A stretch of DNA of 64,000 bases from PFJX01 sp964542455. GTDB taxonomy: Bacteria; Pseudomonadota; Gammaproteobacteria; Burkholderiales; Thiobacillaceae. The stretch is from NCBI GenBank assembly GCA_964542455.1, contig CAZIUC010000005.1, forward strand, positions 62,001-126,000, read 5' to 3'. Under the pieces are notes generated by a model, which worked only from the letters and a program-made list of their open reading frames with translations, was not told the DNA's origin and did no database searches. The translations under genes and the position numbers were made by a program. Shown here piece by piece: positions 7,990 to 17,039 of the stretch (positions are counted from its first letter, which is position 1; each line of letters begins with the position of its first letter).

Positions 7990-9084
7990 TCATTTGACCC
8001 GCTCCGGAAACAAGCCCGCCAGTCCCTCGCGGCTGGCGGCGCAAACGCCGCGTTCGCTGATGATTCCCGTCACCAGCCGCGCCGGCGTGACATCGAAGGC
8101 CGGATTGGCGGCGGGGCTGCCTTCCGGGGTGAGGCGTATCTCCACCACTCGCCCCGCGCCATCCAGACCGGAGAGGTGGGTCACTTCCCTGGCGCCGCGT
8201 TCCTCGATGGGAATCTCGCGCCCGCTCGCCAGGGTGAAGTCGATGCTGGGGCCGGGCGCCGCCACATAGAACGGCACGCCGTTGTCATGCGCCGCCAGCG
8301 CCTTGAGATAAGTGCCGATCTTGTTGCAGACATCGCCATTGGCGGCGGTGCGGTCGGTGCCGACGATGCACAGATCGACGCGACCGTGTTGCATCAGATG
8401 GCCGCCGGCGTTGTCGGCGATCACCGTGTGCGGCACGCCATGTTTCGCCAGTTCCCAGGCGGTGAGGCTGGCACCCTGGTTGCGCGGCCGGGTTTCGTCC
8501 ACCCACACATGCAGCGGAATGCCCGCCGCCACCGCCGCGTAGACCGGCGCCAGCGCCGTGCCCCAATCGACCGTAGCCAGCCAGCCGGCATTGCAGTGGG
8601 TAAGCAGATTGAGCGGCCCAGGCTTACGAGCCGCGATGGCCTTGATGAGATCGGCGCCGTGGCCGCCGATGGCCTGGTTCTGCGCCACATCCTCCGCGCA
8701 GATCGCGGCCGCCTCGTCCCAGGCCGCCGCCACGCGCTGTTCGGCGGCAAGTGGCAACAGCTTCTCCAGCATCCGGCGCACCGCCCATTGCAGATTGACG
8801 GCGGTGGGACGGGTGGCGATCAGTGTGTCGCCGGCGCCACGCAGCGCGGTATCGCCGGCATCGCGGCTGGCCGCCAGCGCCAGGCCGTAGGCGGCGGTCG
8901 CTCCGATCAGCGGCGCCCCGCGCACCCGCATCACGCGGATCGCCTCGGCGGCGTCTTCCAGGGATGCGAGCCGATGCACGACGAATTCATGCGGTAAGCG
9001 GGTCTGGTCGATGATCTCGACCGCGCCGTCAGTGGGCGACCCGGCGGGCCAGATGGTGCGGGTGGGTTTGCCGTCGATATTCAT
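7990..9084 (-). CDS. mtnA: S-methyl-5-thioribose-1-phosphate isomerase
   Basis: Isomerises methylthioribose-1-phosphate to methylthioribulose-1-phosphate in methionine/MTA salvage. The 364 residues begin MNIDGKPTRTIWP, typical of the family, which argues for ATG 9084 over the longer frame to 9132. RVRGAPLIGATAAYG forms the substrate loop. The catalytic cysteine is in LLTHCNAGWLAT and the catalytic aspartate in IVGTDRTAANGDVCNKIGTY. It is divergent from ubiJ, with only 59 bp between the starts, and is followed by a class II aldolase rather than mtnB/C/D, which points to the DHAP-shunt version of the pathway. No mtnP or mtnK is in the window. Confidence 0.95.
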   Translation of the reverse strand: MNIDGKPTRTIWPAGSPTDGAVEIIDQTRLPHEFVVHRLASLEDAAEAIRVMRVRGAPLIGATAAYGLALAASRDAGDTALRGAGDTLIATRPTAVNLQWAVRRMLEKLLPLAAEQRVAAAWDEAAAICAEDVAQNQAIGGHGADLIKAIAARKPGPLNLLTHCNAGWLATVDWGTALAPVYAAVAAGIPLHVWVDETRPRNQGASLTAWELAKHGVPHTVIADNAGGHLMQHGRVDLCIVGTDRTAANGDVCNKIGTYLKALAAHDNGVPFYVAAPGPSIDFTLASGREIPIEERGAREVTHLSGLDGAGRVVEIRLTPEGSPAANPAFDVTPARLVTGIISERGVCAASREGLAGLFPERVK

Positions 9085-9143
9085 GGGAGCGAGGAAGTAG
9101 TAGGCCGGGGCGGGATTATCGGGGTTTCGCATACAATCCGGCC

Positions 9144-9728
9144 ATGTCTGACGCCACCCCCGACCTCCTTTTCGCCGCCGCCCTCAACGCCCTGCTGGAC
9201 AAGCAACCGACCGCGAAAACGCGGCTGGTGCGCCATGTCGGCAAGTGCGTGCGCCTGGTTCTGCCGCTGCTGCCGCTTTCCCTGCGTATCGAAGGCGACG
9301 GCGGTTTCGTCGCCGCCTCGCCGGAGGCCGCCGCCGACGTGCAACTGTTTCCCGATCTTTCCGCCGTGCCGCAATGGCTCACTGGCGGCAAGCTCGGCGA
9401 CCTGTTCCGGGTAGCCGGCGACGGCGTGCTCGCCGCCGATCTCGCCCATGCCCTGGCGGATTTCGACTGGGTGCTGGCGCTACGACCGTACCTGGGCGAC
9501 ATCGCCGCCAGCCGCGTCGATCAGTTCATTCAGGGCCTCACCGGTTGGCGCGCCCAGGCGGTCGAATCCGCTGGCCGCAATCTCGCCGAATATGCCGTCT
9601 ATGAACAAGCCATGCTCGCCGAACCTTACGCCGTGCGCGAATTCATCAGCGAGGTGGACCGCCTGCGCGAGGATGCGGATCGTTTGGAAGTGCGTTTGAG
9701 CCTGCTAGAAACCCACCGTAAAGCCTGA
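9144..9728 (+). CDS. ubiJ: Ubiquinone biosynthesis accessory factor UbiJ
   Basis: 194 residues with an N-terminal SCP2-like lipid-binding domain (about 15-120) and a C-terminal helical segment (REFISEVDRLREDADRLEVR). UbiJ binds hydrophobic ubiquinone intermediates in the soluble Ubi complex together with UbiK. The stop overlaps the ubiB start by one base (TGATG at 9726-9730). No Shine-Dalgarno is evident before the ATG; a TACAAT hexamer at 9132-9137 would place a transcript start almost on the ATG, though no good -35 is visible. Confidence 0.88.
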   Translation: MSDATPDLLFAAALNALLDKQPTAKTRLVRHVGKCVRLVLPLLPLSLRIEGDGGFVAASPEAAADVQLFPDLSAVPQWLTGGKLGDLFRVAGDGVLAADLAHALADFDWVLALRPYLGDIAASRVDQFIQGLTGWRAQAVESAGRNLAEYAVYEQAMLAEPYAVREFISEVDRLREDADRLEVRLSLLETHRKA

Positions 9729-11245
9729 TGTACCTCTTCCGTCTCCTACGTATTTTTCTCACCGCCGCCCGTTTCGGCCTGGATGAGTTTTTCCTCGGCC
9801 ACGAACGGGTGAAGCTCGTGCGCTGGGCAGTCCAGACCCTGTTTTTCTGGCGCCGGCTATCCGCGCCGCGTGCCGAGCGCCTGCGCCTGGCGCTGGAGTC
9901 GCTGGGGCCGATCTTCATCAAGTTCGGCCAGATGCTGTCCACCCGGCGCGATCTGGTGCCGCCGGACATCGCCGATGAACTGGCGAAGTTGCAGGACCGG
10001 GTGCCGCCATTCCCCAGCGATCAGGCACTGGCGGTGCTGCGCCGCGCCTATGGCCGTGATGCCGCCGACGTGTTCGCCGAGTTCGACCCGACGCCGATCG
10101 CCTCGGCCTCCGTGGCCCAGGTGCACAAGGCGCGCCTGAAAACCGGTGAGGTGGTGGCGGTGAAGGTGTTGCGACCCGGCATCCAGAAGGTCATCGGCCA
10201 GGATGTGAAGCTGCTCGACGCCTTCGCCCACCTGGTCGAACTGCTCTGGTGGGACGGCAAGCGCCTGAAACCACGCGAGGTGGTGGCCGAGTTCGCCAAG
10301 CATTTGGGCGACGAACTGGACCAGATGCGCGAAGCCGCCAACTGTTCACAACTGCACCGCAACTTCGCCACCTCCTCGCTACTGGTGGTGCCCGAGGTGT
10401 ACTGGGATTACTGCGGCCCGGAAGTGATGGTGATGAGCTGGATGGACGGCACGCCCATCTCGCGCACCGACGAGTTGCGTCGACAGGGTATCGATTTTCC
10501 CCGTCTGGCCCGGGCCGGGGTGGAGTTGTTCTTCACCCAGGTGTTCCGCGACGGTTTTTTCCATGCCGACATGCACCCCGGCAACATCCAGGTCACACCC
10601 GACGGCAAATACATTGCCCTGGATTTCGGCATCATGGGCACGCTCACCGATGGCGACAAAAATTACCTGGCACAGAACTTCCTGGCCTTTTTCCGCCGCG
10701 ATTACAAGAAAGTGGCGCAGGCGCATCTGGATGCCGGCTGGGTGCCGGCGGATACCCGGGTGGACGAATTCGAGGCGGCCATCCGCTCGGTGTGCGAGCC
10801 GGTATTTGACCGGCCGCTGAAGGAAATCGCCTTCGGCAAGGTGCTGCTGCGCCTGTTCCAGACCTCACGCCGCTTCGGCATGGAAATCCAGCCGCAACTG
10901 GTAATGCTGCAGAAGACCCTGCTCAACATTGAAGGCCTGGGCCGCGATCTCGACCCCGACCTCGATCTCTGGTCCACGGCCAAGCCGTTCCTGGAGCGCT
11001 GGATGAACGAGCAGATCGGCTGGCGCGGCTGGCTGCGCACGTTCAAGGAAGAAGCGCCTTACTGGGGCGCGTTGATCCCGCAACTGCCGCGACTGGCGCA
11101 CCAGGCCTTGCGCACAGACCGCCTGGAAAAGCTGGAATCCGGCATGGTGTTGATGCTGCGCCAGCAACAGGCGCGCAACCGCTGGCTGGGCGTGATCGCC
11201 GGCCTGCTGGCGGCGATGCTGGTGATGGGCTGGCTGGGCGGGTAA
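9728..11245 (+). CDS. ubiB: UbiB, ABC1/COQ8-family atypical kinase/ATPase for ubiquinone synthesis
   Basis: 505 residues. Family marks are KFGQMLSTRRDLVP near 66 (the KxGQ motif), an Ala/Ser-rich nucleotide loop in PIASASVAQVHKA, FHADMHPGNIQV (catalytic loop) and ALDFGIMG (metal-binding DFG). Two C-terminal transmembrane helices end the protein (WLGVIAGLLAAMLVMGWLGG). UbiB is thought to help extract or hand over membrane-embedded quinone precursors. It is translationally coupled to ubiJ. ubiE, which is usually adjacent in gammaproteobacteria, lies 51 kb away at 61997 here. Confidence 0.96.
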   Translation: MYLFRLLRIFLTAARFGLDEFFLGHERVKLVRWAVQTLFFWRRLSAPRAERLRLALESLGPIFIKFGQMLSTRRDLVPPDIADELAKLQDRVPPFPSDQALAVLRRAYGRDAADVFAEFDPTPIASASVAQVHKARLKTGEVVAVKVLRPGIQKVIGQDVKLLDAFAHLVELLWWDGKRLKPREVVAEFAKHLGDELDQMREAANCSQLHRNFATSSLLVVPEVYWDYCGPEVMVMSWMDGTPISRTDELRRQGIDFPRLARAGVELFFTQVFRDGFFHADMHPGNIQVTPDGKYIALDFGIMGTLTDGDKNYLAQNFLAFFRRDYKKVAQAHLDAGWVPADTRVDEFEAAIRSVCEPVFDRPLKEIAFGKVLLRLFQTSRRFGMEIQPQLVMLQKTLLNIEGLGRDLDPDLDLWSTAKPFLERWMNEQIGWRGWLRTFKEEAPYWGALIPQLPRLAHQALRTDRLEKLESGMVLMLRQQQARNRWLGVIAGLLAAMLVMGWLGG

Positions 11246-11391
11246 GCGCCGTAGCATCGCCCACATTCGCGTTAACGCGGCGCGGTTCGTCCCTCACCAC
11301 ACCCTATTAGCTGAAAAGTTCGCGGTGTCGCGGCGGCGGCCAATCAGCCACACCCCGGCGTCCCGAATGCCAGTTCGCCGGCTTGTCACGG

Positions 11392-11419
11392 TTGGTATGC
11401 ATAAGCACTCCCTTATAAT
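11392..11419 (+). promoter_or_regulatory. Candidate sigma-70 promoter of exbB-exbD-tonB
   Basis: TTGGTA (11392-11397) and a perfect TATAAT (11414-11419) are separated by 16 bp. The predicted start is about 27 bp before the exbB ATG. No Fur box was recognised around it. The rest of the 207-bp gap after ubiB shows nothing recognisable. Confidence 0.5.
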
Positions 11420-11452
11420 CCAGCCGCCTTTCATAGCCCGCGCGTGCCCCTC

Positions 11453-12106
11453 ATGTTCCATTTCTCCGCTTCCACCGCCGTCAATCTGGCGCTCTCCGTC
11501 CTTATCCTGTTCTCCCTGATTACCTGGACGATGATTTTTGCCAAGGGCTGGCTGCAATGGCAGTTGCGCAAGTCCAATGCCACCTTTGCCAAGCGTTTCT
11601 GGCAGGCCCCCGATCTGGAAGCGGCGAAGGTTGCCGCCAAGCAGGCCGACAGCCCGCTGGCGCGGCTGGCCAAGGCGGGCTTCGATACCCTCGCTTCGCT
11701 GGGTGATCGCCAGACCCTGGCGCACGCGGGCGACCGTCAGGCGGTGCTGGAACGCGGCCTCTCGCAGCAGGTGAAGAAGGAACAGCACAAGCTGGAAGCC
11801 GGCCTCATGCTGCTCGCCAGCATTGGCAGCACGTCGCCTTTCGTCGGCCTGTTCGGCACCGTCTGGGGAATCATGAACGCGATGAGCAACATCGCCGTGT
11901 CCGGCGGTTCCGGCCTGGAAGTCGTGGCCGGCCCGGTGGGCGAGGCGCTGCTCGCCACCGCCATGGGTATCGCCGCCGCGATTCCCGCCGTGCTTGCCTA
12001 CAACTATGGGGTGCGAGTCACCCGCCTGATGGTTTCCGAGATGGAAGGCTTCGCCAACGACTTCCTCAGCCTGGCCAGCCAACCCGAAGGCAAGAAGGAG
12101 TCCTGA
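11453..12106 (+). CDS. exbB: ExbB (MotA/TolQ/ExbB proton channel)
   Basis: 217 residues with three membrane segments: about 9-30 (VNLALSVLILFSLITWTMIF), one around 125-145 and one around 165-190. The conserved channel block LLASIGSTSPFVGLFGTVWGIM is followed by GEALLATAMGIAAAIPAVLAYN. With ExbD it turns proton motive force into movement of TonB. I chose ATG 11453 over a GTG at 11444 in the same frame. It leads an operon with exbD (1-bp gap) and a TonB-like gene. Confidence 0.93.
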   Translation: MFHFSASTAVNLALSVLILFSLITWTMIFAKGWLQWQLRKSNATFAKRFWQAPDLEAAKVAAKQADSPLARLAKAGFDTLASLGDRQTLAHAGDRQAVLERGLSQQVKKEQHKLEAGLMLLASIGSTSPFVGLFGTVWGIMNAMSNIAVSGGSGLEVVAGPVGEALLATAMGIAAAIPAVLAYNYGVRVTRLMVSEMEGFANDFLSLASQPEGKKES

Positions 12107-12107
12107 G

Positions 12108-12527
12108 ATGGCGATCCGCCACGACTCCGACTTCCAGCCCATGAGCGAAATCAACGTCACGCCGCTGGTCGATGTGATGCTGGTGCTGCTGGTGATTTTC
12201 ATGGTCACCGCGCCGTTCATCCTGCAGTCGGTGAAAGTGCGGCTGCCGGAAACCTCGCCGGTGGCTGCGCTGAAGCCCGCGCCCGCGCTGGTGGTCAGCG
12301 TACAGGCGGATGGCATGGTGTTTCTCGGCCGCGAGGGGATCGACCTGACGCTCCTGGAAGCCCGCCTGAAAGGTGAAATGGACAAGAACAGCGATCTCGT
12401 CCTGCAACTGCGCGCCGATACCGGCGTGCCCTACGGCCGCATCACCGAAGTCATGGCCGCCGCCAGCCGCGCCGGGGTTGCCAAGCTCACCTTCGTCACC
12501 GCCGCCGCTCCGCAGGGGAACAAGTGA
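12108..12527 (+). CDS. exbD: ExbD/TolR-family biopolymer transport protein
   Basis: 139 residues. The N-terminus has the conserved motif MSEINVTPLVDVMLVLLVIF, with the proton-carrying aspartate in the single membrane segment (about 18-40) and a periplasmic domain after it. Its last codons overlap the GTG start of the tonB-like gene by four bases (GTGA at 12524-12527). Confidence 0.94.
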   Translation: MAIRHDSDFQPMSEINVTPLVDVMLVLLVIFMVTAPFILQSVKVRLPETSPVAALKPAPALVVSVQADGMVFLGREGIDLTLLEARLKGEMDKNSDLVLQLRADTGVPYGRITEVMAAASRAGVAKLTFVTAAAPQGNK

Positions 12528-14839
12528 TTCCAGCCGCATTCGCGCGCGCGGTCGCGGCCCGCCTCGGCGGTGTGCTGGCCCGCCTGGAGCCGCGCCACTG
12601 GGTTGCCCTGGTCGGCAGCGCCGCGCTGCACCTGGGGGTGTTTCTCGGCCTCAACCAGGCGCCGCCGCCCCTGCCGCCGCCGCTGACCTTCGAGGTCAAG
12701 CTGGAGCCGCCCCCCGCCGCGAAACAGCCCAGGCCACGCCATGTCGAGGCAAAACCCAAGGCGAGCAAGGCGAAAGCGAAAAAGCGCCTGGCGAAGAAGA
12801 AACTCCACAAGCTGTTGCCGCGCGAGCCGCACACGATGGAAGCGGAGTGGAAAAGCGAAACGCGGCCGGCCAAGGACACGCCGGCGGTCACGCTGCCTGA
12901 TGCTCACGCCATCGGCATCGATGTGGCCAGCGCCGTCGGCCGTGTCGCGCCCGCCAAACGGGCCAGCGCGAGCACCCGCCCGACTACCGCCGAGACGGCG
13001 GCCGCCGCCACTAGCAGCGCGGCCAGTTCACTGAGCGAACCCGGCGGCAAGGCCGGCGCCGGCAATGGCGCGGCCAGCGGTGGCGACCCCGGCATCGCCC
13101 TGGCCGCCGCGCACGGTCTCGGCAAGACCCAGGCACTCTCCGCCAACAGCGGCGCGGGCGCCCAGGGTAGTGATGCGCTGGCCGGCAGTGCCGCCGCCTC
13201 CGGCAACCTCGCGGCGGCCGCGCTGTCCGCCAGCGCCGCCGCCGGCAGCAGCCTCAATCGCGCCGCCAGCGGTGGTGGCCACAGCGTGCGGGCCAGCGAT
13301 TTCAGTTCACACAACCCCGGTGCCTTGGTGGCCGTCGAATCCAGCGGCGAACCGGGCGGTGTACGCCTGACCATGGCTGGCGTCCTTTCCAGCCTGGCGG
13401 CGCTCCCCGCCGGCGGCGGCAGTCTGGTCAGCGGCGAACTCAGTGGCATGGCCGGCCACAGCGCGGCCACGGCCGGCCAGGGCAGCCCGGCCAATTTGGC
13501 GACCGCCGCCAGCAGCGGACAACCCGCCGTGGTGGCCGCCACCGGCCCTACCCGCGCCGGCGCCGGCAGCGAAACCAGCGCGGCCAGCGAGCGTGGCGTG
13601 GCGGCGAGCGGCGGTTCCGGCGCCGGTAACCTGGCCAGCACCGCCGCTGGTAGCGCCATTCCATCCAGCAAGCCTCGCAGTGGTCAAGGCGGCGTCCGAG
13701 ACAGTGACAAGCCGGCCAGTGGCGCTTTGGCTGGCGCCGTCGCCCCCGCGAGCGCGAGCAAAACCACACTGGTCAGCATCGGTGGCGGCGATAGCGCCGG
13801 CCGGGCACCGGCGGCGCGCAAGAACACGCCCGGTAGCGGCGTATTCGCCGGTAAATCGGCTGCCGCAGCGGTGGCGCGGGCGGAGTCGGTGAATGGCGGC
13901 GGCAAACTGGCACAGGCGGCCACCGCTGGCAGCCAGGCTGGCGAGAATGCCGGCGCCGGTGGCGTGGATTCGGGCGCCGCCGACGGCAACCCGCGTGGCC
14001 TCTCCGGCGCGGGTGCCGCAAGTGGCCCCGCCAGACTGGCCGTCGCGTCTTCCCTGGGGAGCGCATTGTCGGGACAGGCAACGACCAGCTTCGGACTGGC
14101 CGGCGGCAACACCGCGCACGCGGCGCTAGATCCCGGCGAACCCGGCAGCGCGCCGCGTCTGGCGTTGGCCATGCGAGCGGTGCCCGCCATCCTCGAGATG
14201 CGTCCGGGTGGCGTGCGCTCCAGTTTCCGCGCCCAGTCTGGAGAAGGCGGCGGTGGCGCCGCGCGCGTGGTCACCGCGACGCTGGACCAGGCTGGTGGCG
14301 GCCAGGGCACGCCGCTGCAAGGTCGCGCCGACACGACACCCGGCCTTTCCAGCTCAAGCCAACAAGCCGGCGTCGGCGGTGGCGGCAGCAACCCCGCCGG
14401 GACCGGCACGCTGCAAGGTGTGAGAGTGGCCGCGGTGCGGCAGATCCGCGCGGATAGCCAGGTGCAGCCGCTCGATGTGCTGGCGCCCTCCACTTACTGC
14501 CCGTTACCCGGCCATGTGCGGCCCGACAACCGCCCTCGCGACACCACGCAGGACGTTACCGAGAAGCCGGCGTATGCCAGTGACAATCCCAGTTTTTCCT
14601 TCCCGCTGCGCGCTTGGGCCTATGGCCACCAAGGCCGCGCGACCGTGCGAGTGCAGGTCCTGGAAGATGGCACGCCGGGGCAGATGTGGATCAAACAGAG
14701 CAGCGGCTCCGGTATTCTCGACGTCGATGCACGGGAACAACTCGCCAAATATCATTTCAAACCCGCCCGCAAGAACGGCCAGCCGGTCACGGCCTGGATC
14801 GATGTTCCGGTGGATTACCGCCTGAATGCCGAGAAATAA
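12524..14839 (+). CDS. tonB: TonB-like energy transducer with a giant Ala/Gly/Ser-rich linker
   Basis: 771 residues, about three times normal TonB length. A membrane anchor (about 26-44, HWVALVGSAALHLGVFLG) is followed by a proline patch, a Lys/Arg-rich stretch (about 66-101), and some 500 residues dominated by Ala, Gly and Ser (about 140-640). The C-terminal TonB domain lies at about 689-771 (RATVRVQVLEDG, SSGSGILDVDA, HFKPARKNGQPV). The exbB-exbD context supports a TonB role. The GTG start overlaps exbD. In a typical TonB the periplasm-spanning linker is Pro/Lys-rich; here it is neither, and could be a rigid or self-associating spacer. The frame is open with no stop, so this is not a frameshifted merge. 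Confidence 0.85.
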   Translation: MIPAAFARAVAARLGGVLARLEPRHWVALVGSAALHLGVFLGLNQAPPPLPPPLTFEVKLEPPPAAKQPRPRHVEAKPKASKAKAKKRLAKKKLHKLLPREPHTMEAEWKSETRPAKDTPAVTLPDAHAIGIDVASAVGRVAPAKRASASTRPTTAETAAAATSSAASSLSEPGGKAGAGNGAASGGDPGIALAAAHGLGKTQALSANSGAGAQGSDALAGSAAASGNLAAAALSASAAAGSSLNRAASGGGHSVRASDFSSHNPGALVAVESSGEPGGVRLTMAGVLSSLAALPAGGGSLVSGELSGMAGHSAATAGQGSPANLATAASSGQPAVVAATGPTRAGAGSETSAASERGVAASGGSGAGNLASTAAGSAIPSSKPRSGQGGVRDSDKPASGALAGAVAPASASKTTLVSIGGGDSAGRAPAARKNTPGSGVFAGKSAAAAVARAESVNGGGKLAQAATAGSQAGENAGAGGVDSGAADGNPRGLSGAGAASGPARLAVASSLGSALSGQATTSFGLAGGNTAHAALDPGEPGSAPRLALAMRAVPAILEMRPGGVRSSFRAQSGEGGGGAARVVTATLDQAGGGQGTPLQGRADTTPGLSSSSQQAGVGGGGSNPAGTGTLQGVRVAAVRQIRADSQVQPLDVLAPSTYCPLPGHVRPDNRPRDTTQDVTEKPAYASDNPSFSFPLRAWAYGHQGRATVRVQVLEDGTPGQMWIKQSSGSGILDVDAREQLAKYHFKPARKNGQPVTAWIDVPVDYRLNAEK

Positions 14840-15058
14840 GGGGCCGTGAATGAATGACTTGGACGATTATGGGTGTGCTGGCGGGATGCGCGGCATGGCT
14901 GTTCCCTGACAGTGATCGGCAACGCCGCTGCGCGCACCCGTAAGGGGTACGCCGGATTCGTAAGCGCTAAAGCGCAACGACTCCGCTGCCCACCAACGCG
15001 GCCAGAACGTTCTATTTATTCGTTTACGGCCCCCAACCTTTATTTGAGAGGACTCGCC

Positions 15059-16543
15059 ATGAAACTTCGTACCCTGCCCCTCCTGCTTGCATTGCACGCC
15101 GCGCCCCTGCTGGCCGCCGCCCCGGTCGTTCCCGACCCCATGCAGGCCATGCAGATGGCGCTGCGCTATTACCAGATGGCGGCCAGCGCGGGCGATGCCG
15201 AGGCGCAGACCAAGATGGGCTGGCTGTTCGAGCAGGGTATGGGCGTGGCCAAGGACTTCGGCCAGGCGGCCAAGTGGTATGAGCTCGCCGCCAAACAGAA
15301 CGAGCCGATCGGCCTCTACAACCTGGGCCTGCTGCTTCTGCGCGGAGATGGTGTGACCAAGGACGCCGAACAGGCCGCCCGTCTGATGACCGGCGCCGCC
15401 GAACTCAACCTCGCCGCCGCCCAGTCGCAACTGGCCACCATGTACGAAAAAGGCATCGGCTTGCCGGTCAACCTGGAGGCGGCCTACGCTTGGACCCTGC
15501 GCGCCGCCGAGCTGGGTGACGTGCCCGCGCAGAATAATCTCGGCATCAAGCATGCCTATGGCCTGGGCACCAAAACGGACTATCCGGAAGCGGTGAAGTG
15601 GTTCACCAAGGCCGCCGAGGCAGGCAATGCCGAAGCTCAGGGCAACCTTGGCCTGATCTACAAGGAAGGCCTGGGCGGCGTGAAACAGGACTTGCTCGCC
15701 GCCGCCAACTGGCTGGCGCTGGCCGGCAGCCAGGGCCATGTGCAGTCACAGAACCGCCTCGGCTGGATGTTCGAGAAAGGCCAGGGGGTCCCGAAAAACA
15801 TGACGGAAGCCGGACGCTGGTTCCGCATGGCCGCCGAGGCCGGGGACGCGCCTTCCGCCACCCACCTGGGCTGGCTGCTGGAGACCGGCGCGCTGGGGCA
15901 GGCGGATCCGGTTGCCAATCTCGCCGCCGCGCTACCCTGGTACGAACGCGCCGCAGCGGCCGGCGACGCCGCCGCCCAGAACAACCTCGGCCGTCTCTAC
16001 CGCGAAGGCCAGGGTGTCCCCGCCGACTACGCCAAGGCGCGCGAATGGCTGCTCAAGGCCAGCGCGAAAAACGAACCGCTGGCCTGGTACAACCTGGCGC
16101 TGATGGCGGAACAGGGCCAGGGTCAGGCCCGCAACGAAATGGAAGCCCTGGCGCTCTATACCAAGGCCGCCGAGCAGGGTGTGGTGCCGGCGCAGAGCCG
16201 CGTGGGCTGGCTGCTGCAGAAGAGCGGCAAGACCGAGGATGCCGTGCGCTGGCTGACCAAGGCCGCCGAAGCCGGCGACATCACCGCGCAAAACAACCTG
16301 GGCGTGATTCAGGAACAAGGCAAGAACATGACTGAAGCCGCGCGCTGGTATCGCAAAGCCGCCGAAGCCGGCGACAAGGTCGCCCAGCACAATCTGGGCG
16401 TGCTCTACCGCGACGGCCTGGGGGTCGACAAGAATGAAGCCGAAGCCCTCGCCTGGTTCCAGAAATCCGCCGAACAAGGCTACGCCAAGGCGCAACTCAA
16501 CCTGGGCCAGTTGTACGAAAAGCTGGCGACGCAGAAAAAGTAG
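15059..16543 (+). CDS. Secreted Sel1-like repeat protein
   Basis: 494 residues: a signal peptide (about 1-20, MKLRTLPLLLALHAAPLLA) and then about a dozen Sel1/TPR-like repeats of roughly 36 residues with the pattern A..G...AQ..LG..Y..G.GV, filling the rest of the protein. Such proteins act as scaffolds for protein-protein contacts, here in the periplasm. AGAGGACTCGCC before ATG 15059 is a good ribosome site and decides this start over an open frame reaching back to 14873. No enzymatic domain is visible, and the partner is unknown. It follows tonB at a 219-bp distance, so it may have its own promoter. Confidence 0.9.
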   Translation: MKLRTLPLLLALHAAPLLAAAPVVPDPMQAMQMALRYYQMAASAGDAEAQTKMGWLFEQGMGVAKDFGQAAKWYELAAKQNEPIGLYNLGLLLLRGDGVTKDAEQAARLMTGAAELNLAAAQSQLATMYEKGIGLPVNLEAAYAWTLRAAELGDVPAQNNLGIKHAYGLGTKTDYPEAVKWFTKAAEAGNAEAQGNLGLIYKEGLGGVKQDLLAAANWLALAGSQGHVQSQNRLGWMFEKGQGVPKNMTEAGRWFRMAAEAGDAPSATHLGWLLETGALGQADPVANLAAALPWYERAAAAGDAAAQNNLGRLYREGQGVPADYAKAREWLLKASAKNEPLAWYNLALMAEQGQGQARNEMEALALYTKAAEQGVVPAQSRVGWLLQKSGKTEDAVRWLTKAAEAGDITAQNNLGVIQEQGKNMTEAARWYRKAAEAGDKVAQHNLGVLYRDGLGVDKNEAEALAWFQKSAEQGYAKAQLNLGQLYEKLATQKK

Positions 16544-16615
16544 GTCGAGGTGTGGGCGCTACGCCCATGCGACTTCCGGGATAATGCGGGCCACCTCCAT
16601 TGCAGCGAGACCCGC

Positions 16616-16957
16616 ATGAAAGCCCTGCCTTCTTCCTTGCTCGCGGCCGTCGCCGCGTTTTCCTTCACCACCGCCACTTTGGCGGCCGATGAATGGAGCG
16701 GTTCCGACAAGATCAAGCATGTCGCGGTGAGCGCGGCGCTCGGCACGGCCTCGGCCATGCACTTCGAGGACAAATGGGTGGCTTTCGGCGTCGCCATGAT
16801 TCCCGGCGTGCTCAAGGAGGTCGCCGACGGCAGCCGCGCCAATGGCCACTTCAGCGGCAAGGATCTTGTCGCCGATGCGCTCGGCGCCGCGCTCGGTGTA
16901 CAACTCGGCAACTGGCTCGTCACCACGCGCGGCGTCGGCTATCGCGCGGCTTTCTGA
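16616..16957 (+). CDS. YfiM-like small periplasmic protein
   Basis: 113 residues with a signal peptide (about 1-24, ending ATLAA). The mature part resembles E. coli YfiM (DUF2279-type): DEWSGSDKIKHVAVSAALG, then two short hydrophobic stretches and DLVADALGAALGVQLGNWL. In E. coli YfiM is a lipoprotein, but no lipobox cysteine is visible here. Function is unknown in the family. ATG 16616 was chosen because the signal peptide starts there. Confidence 0.75.
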   Translation: MKALPSSLLAAVAAFSFTTATLAADEWSGSDKIKHVAVSAALGTASAMHFEDKWVAFGVAMIPGVLKEVADGSRANGHFSGKDLVADALGAALGVQLGNWLVTTRGVGYRAAF

Positions 16958-17039
16958 GTGGCGGCATTCGTCGGCTCGGTGCCACGGAACAGTCAATAGC
17001 GCGCACAAATCCCGGCCGCGCCGGGGTTCCGACAGGCCG

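Noticed and set aside
11294..12385. 363-codon frame opposite exbB/exbD
   Set aside because: Both plus-strand genes are clear members of their families; the antisense frame has no recognisable motif.
14873..15058. N-terminal extension of the Sel1-repeat protein
   Set aside because: A proper ribosome site and a signal peptide start at 15059; the upstream codons have no Sel1 pattern.
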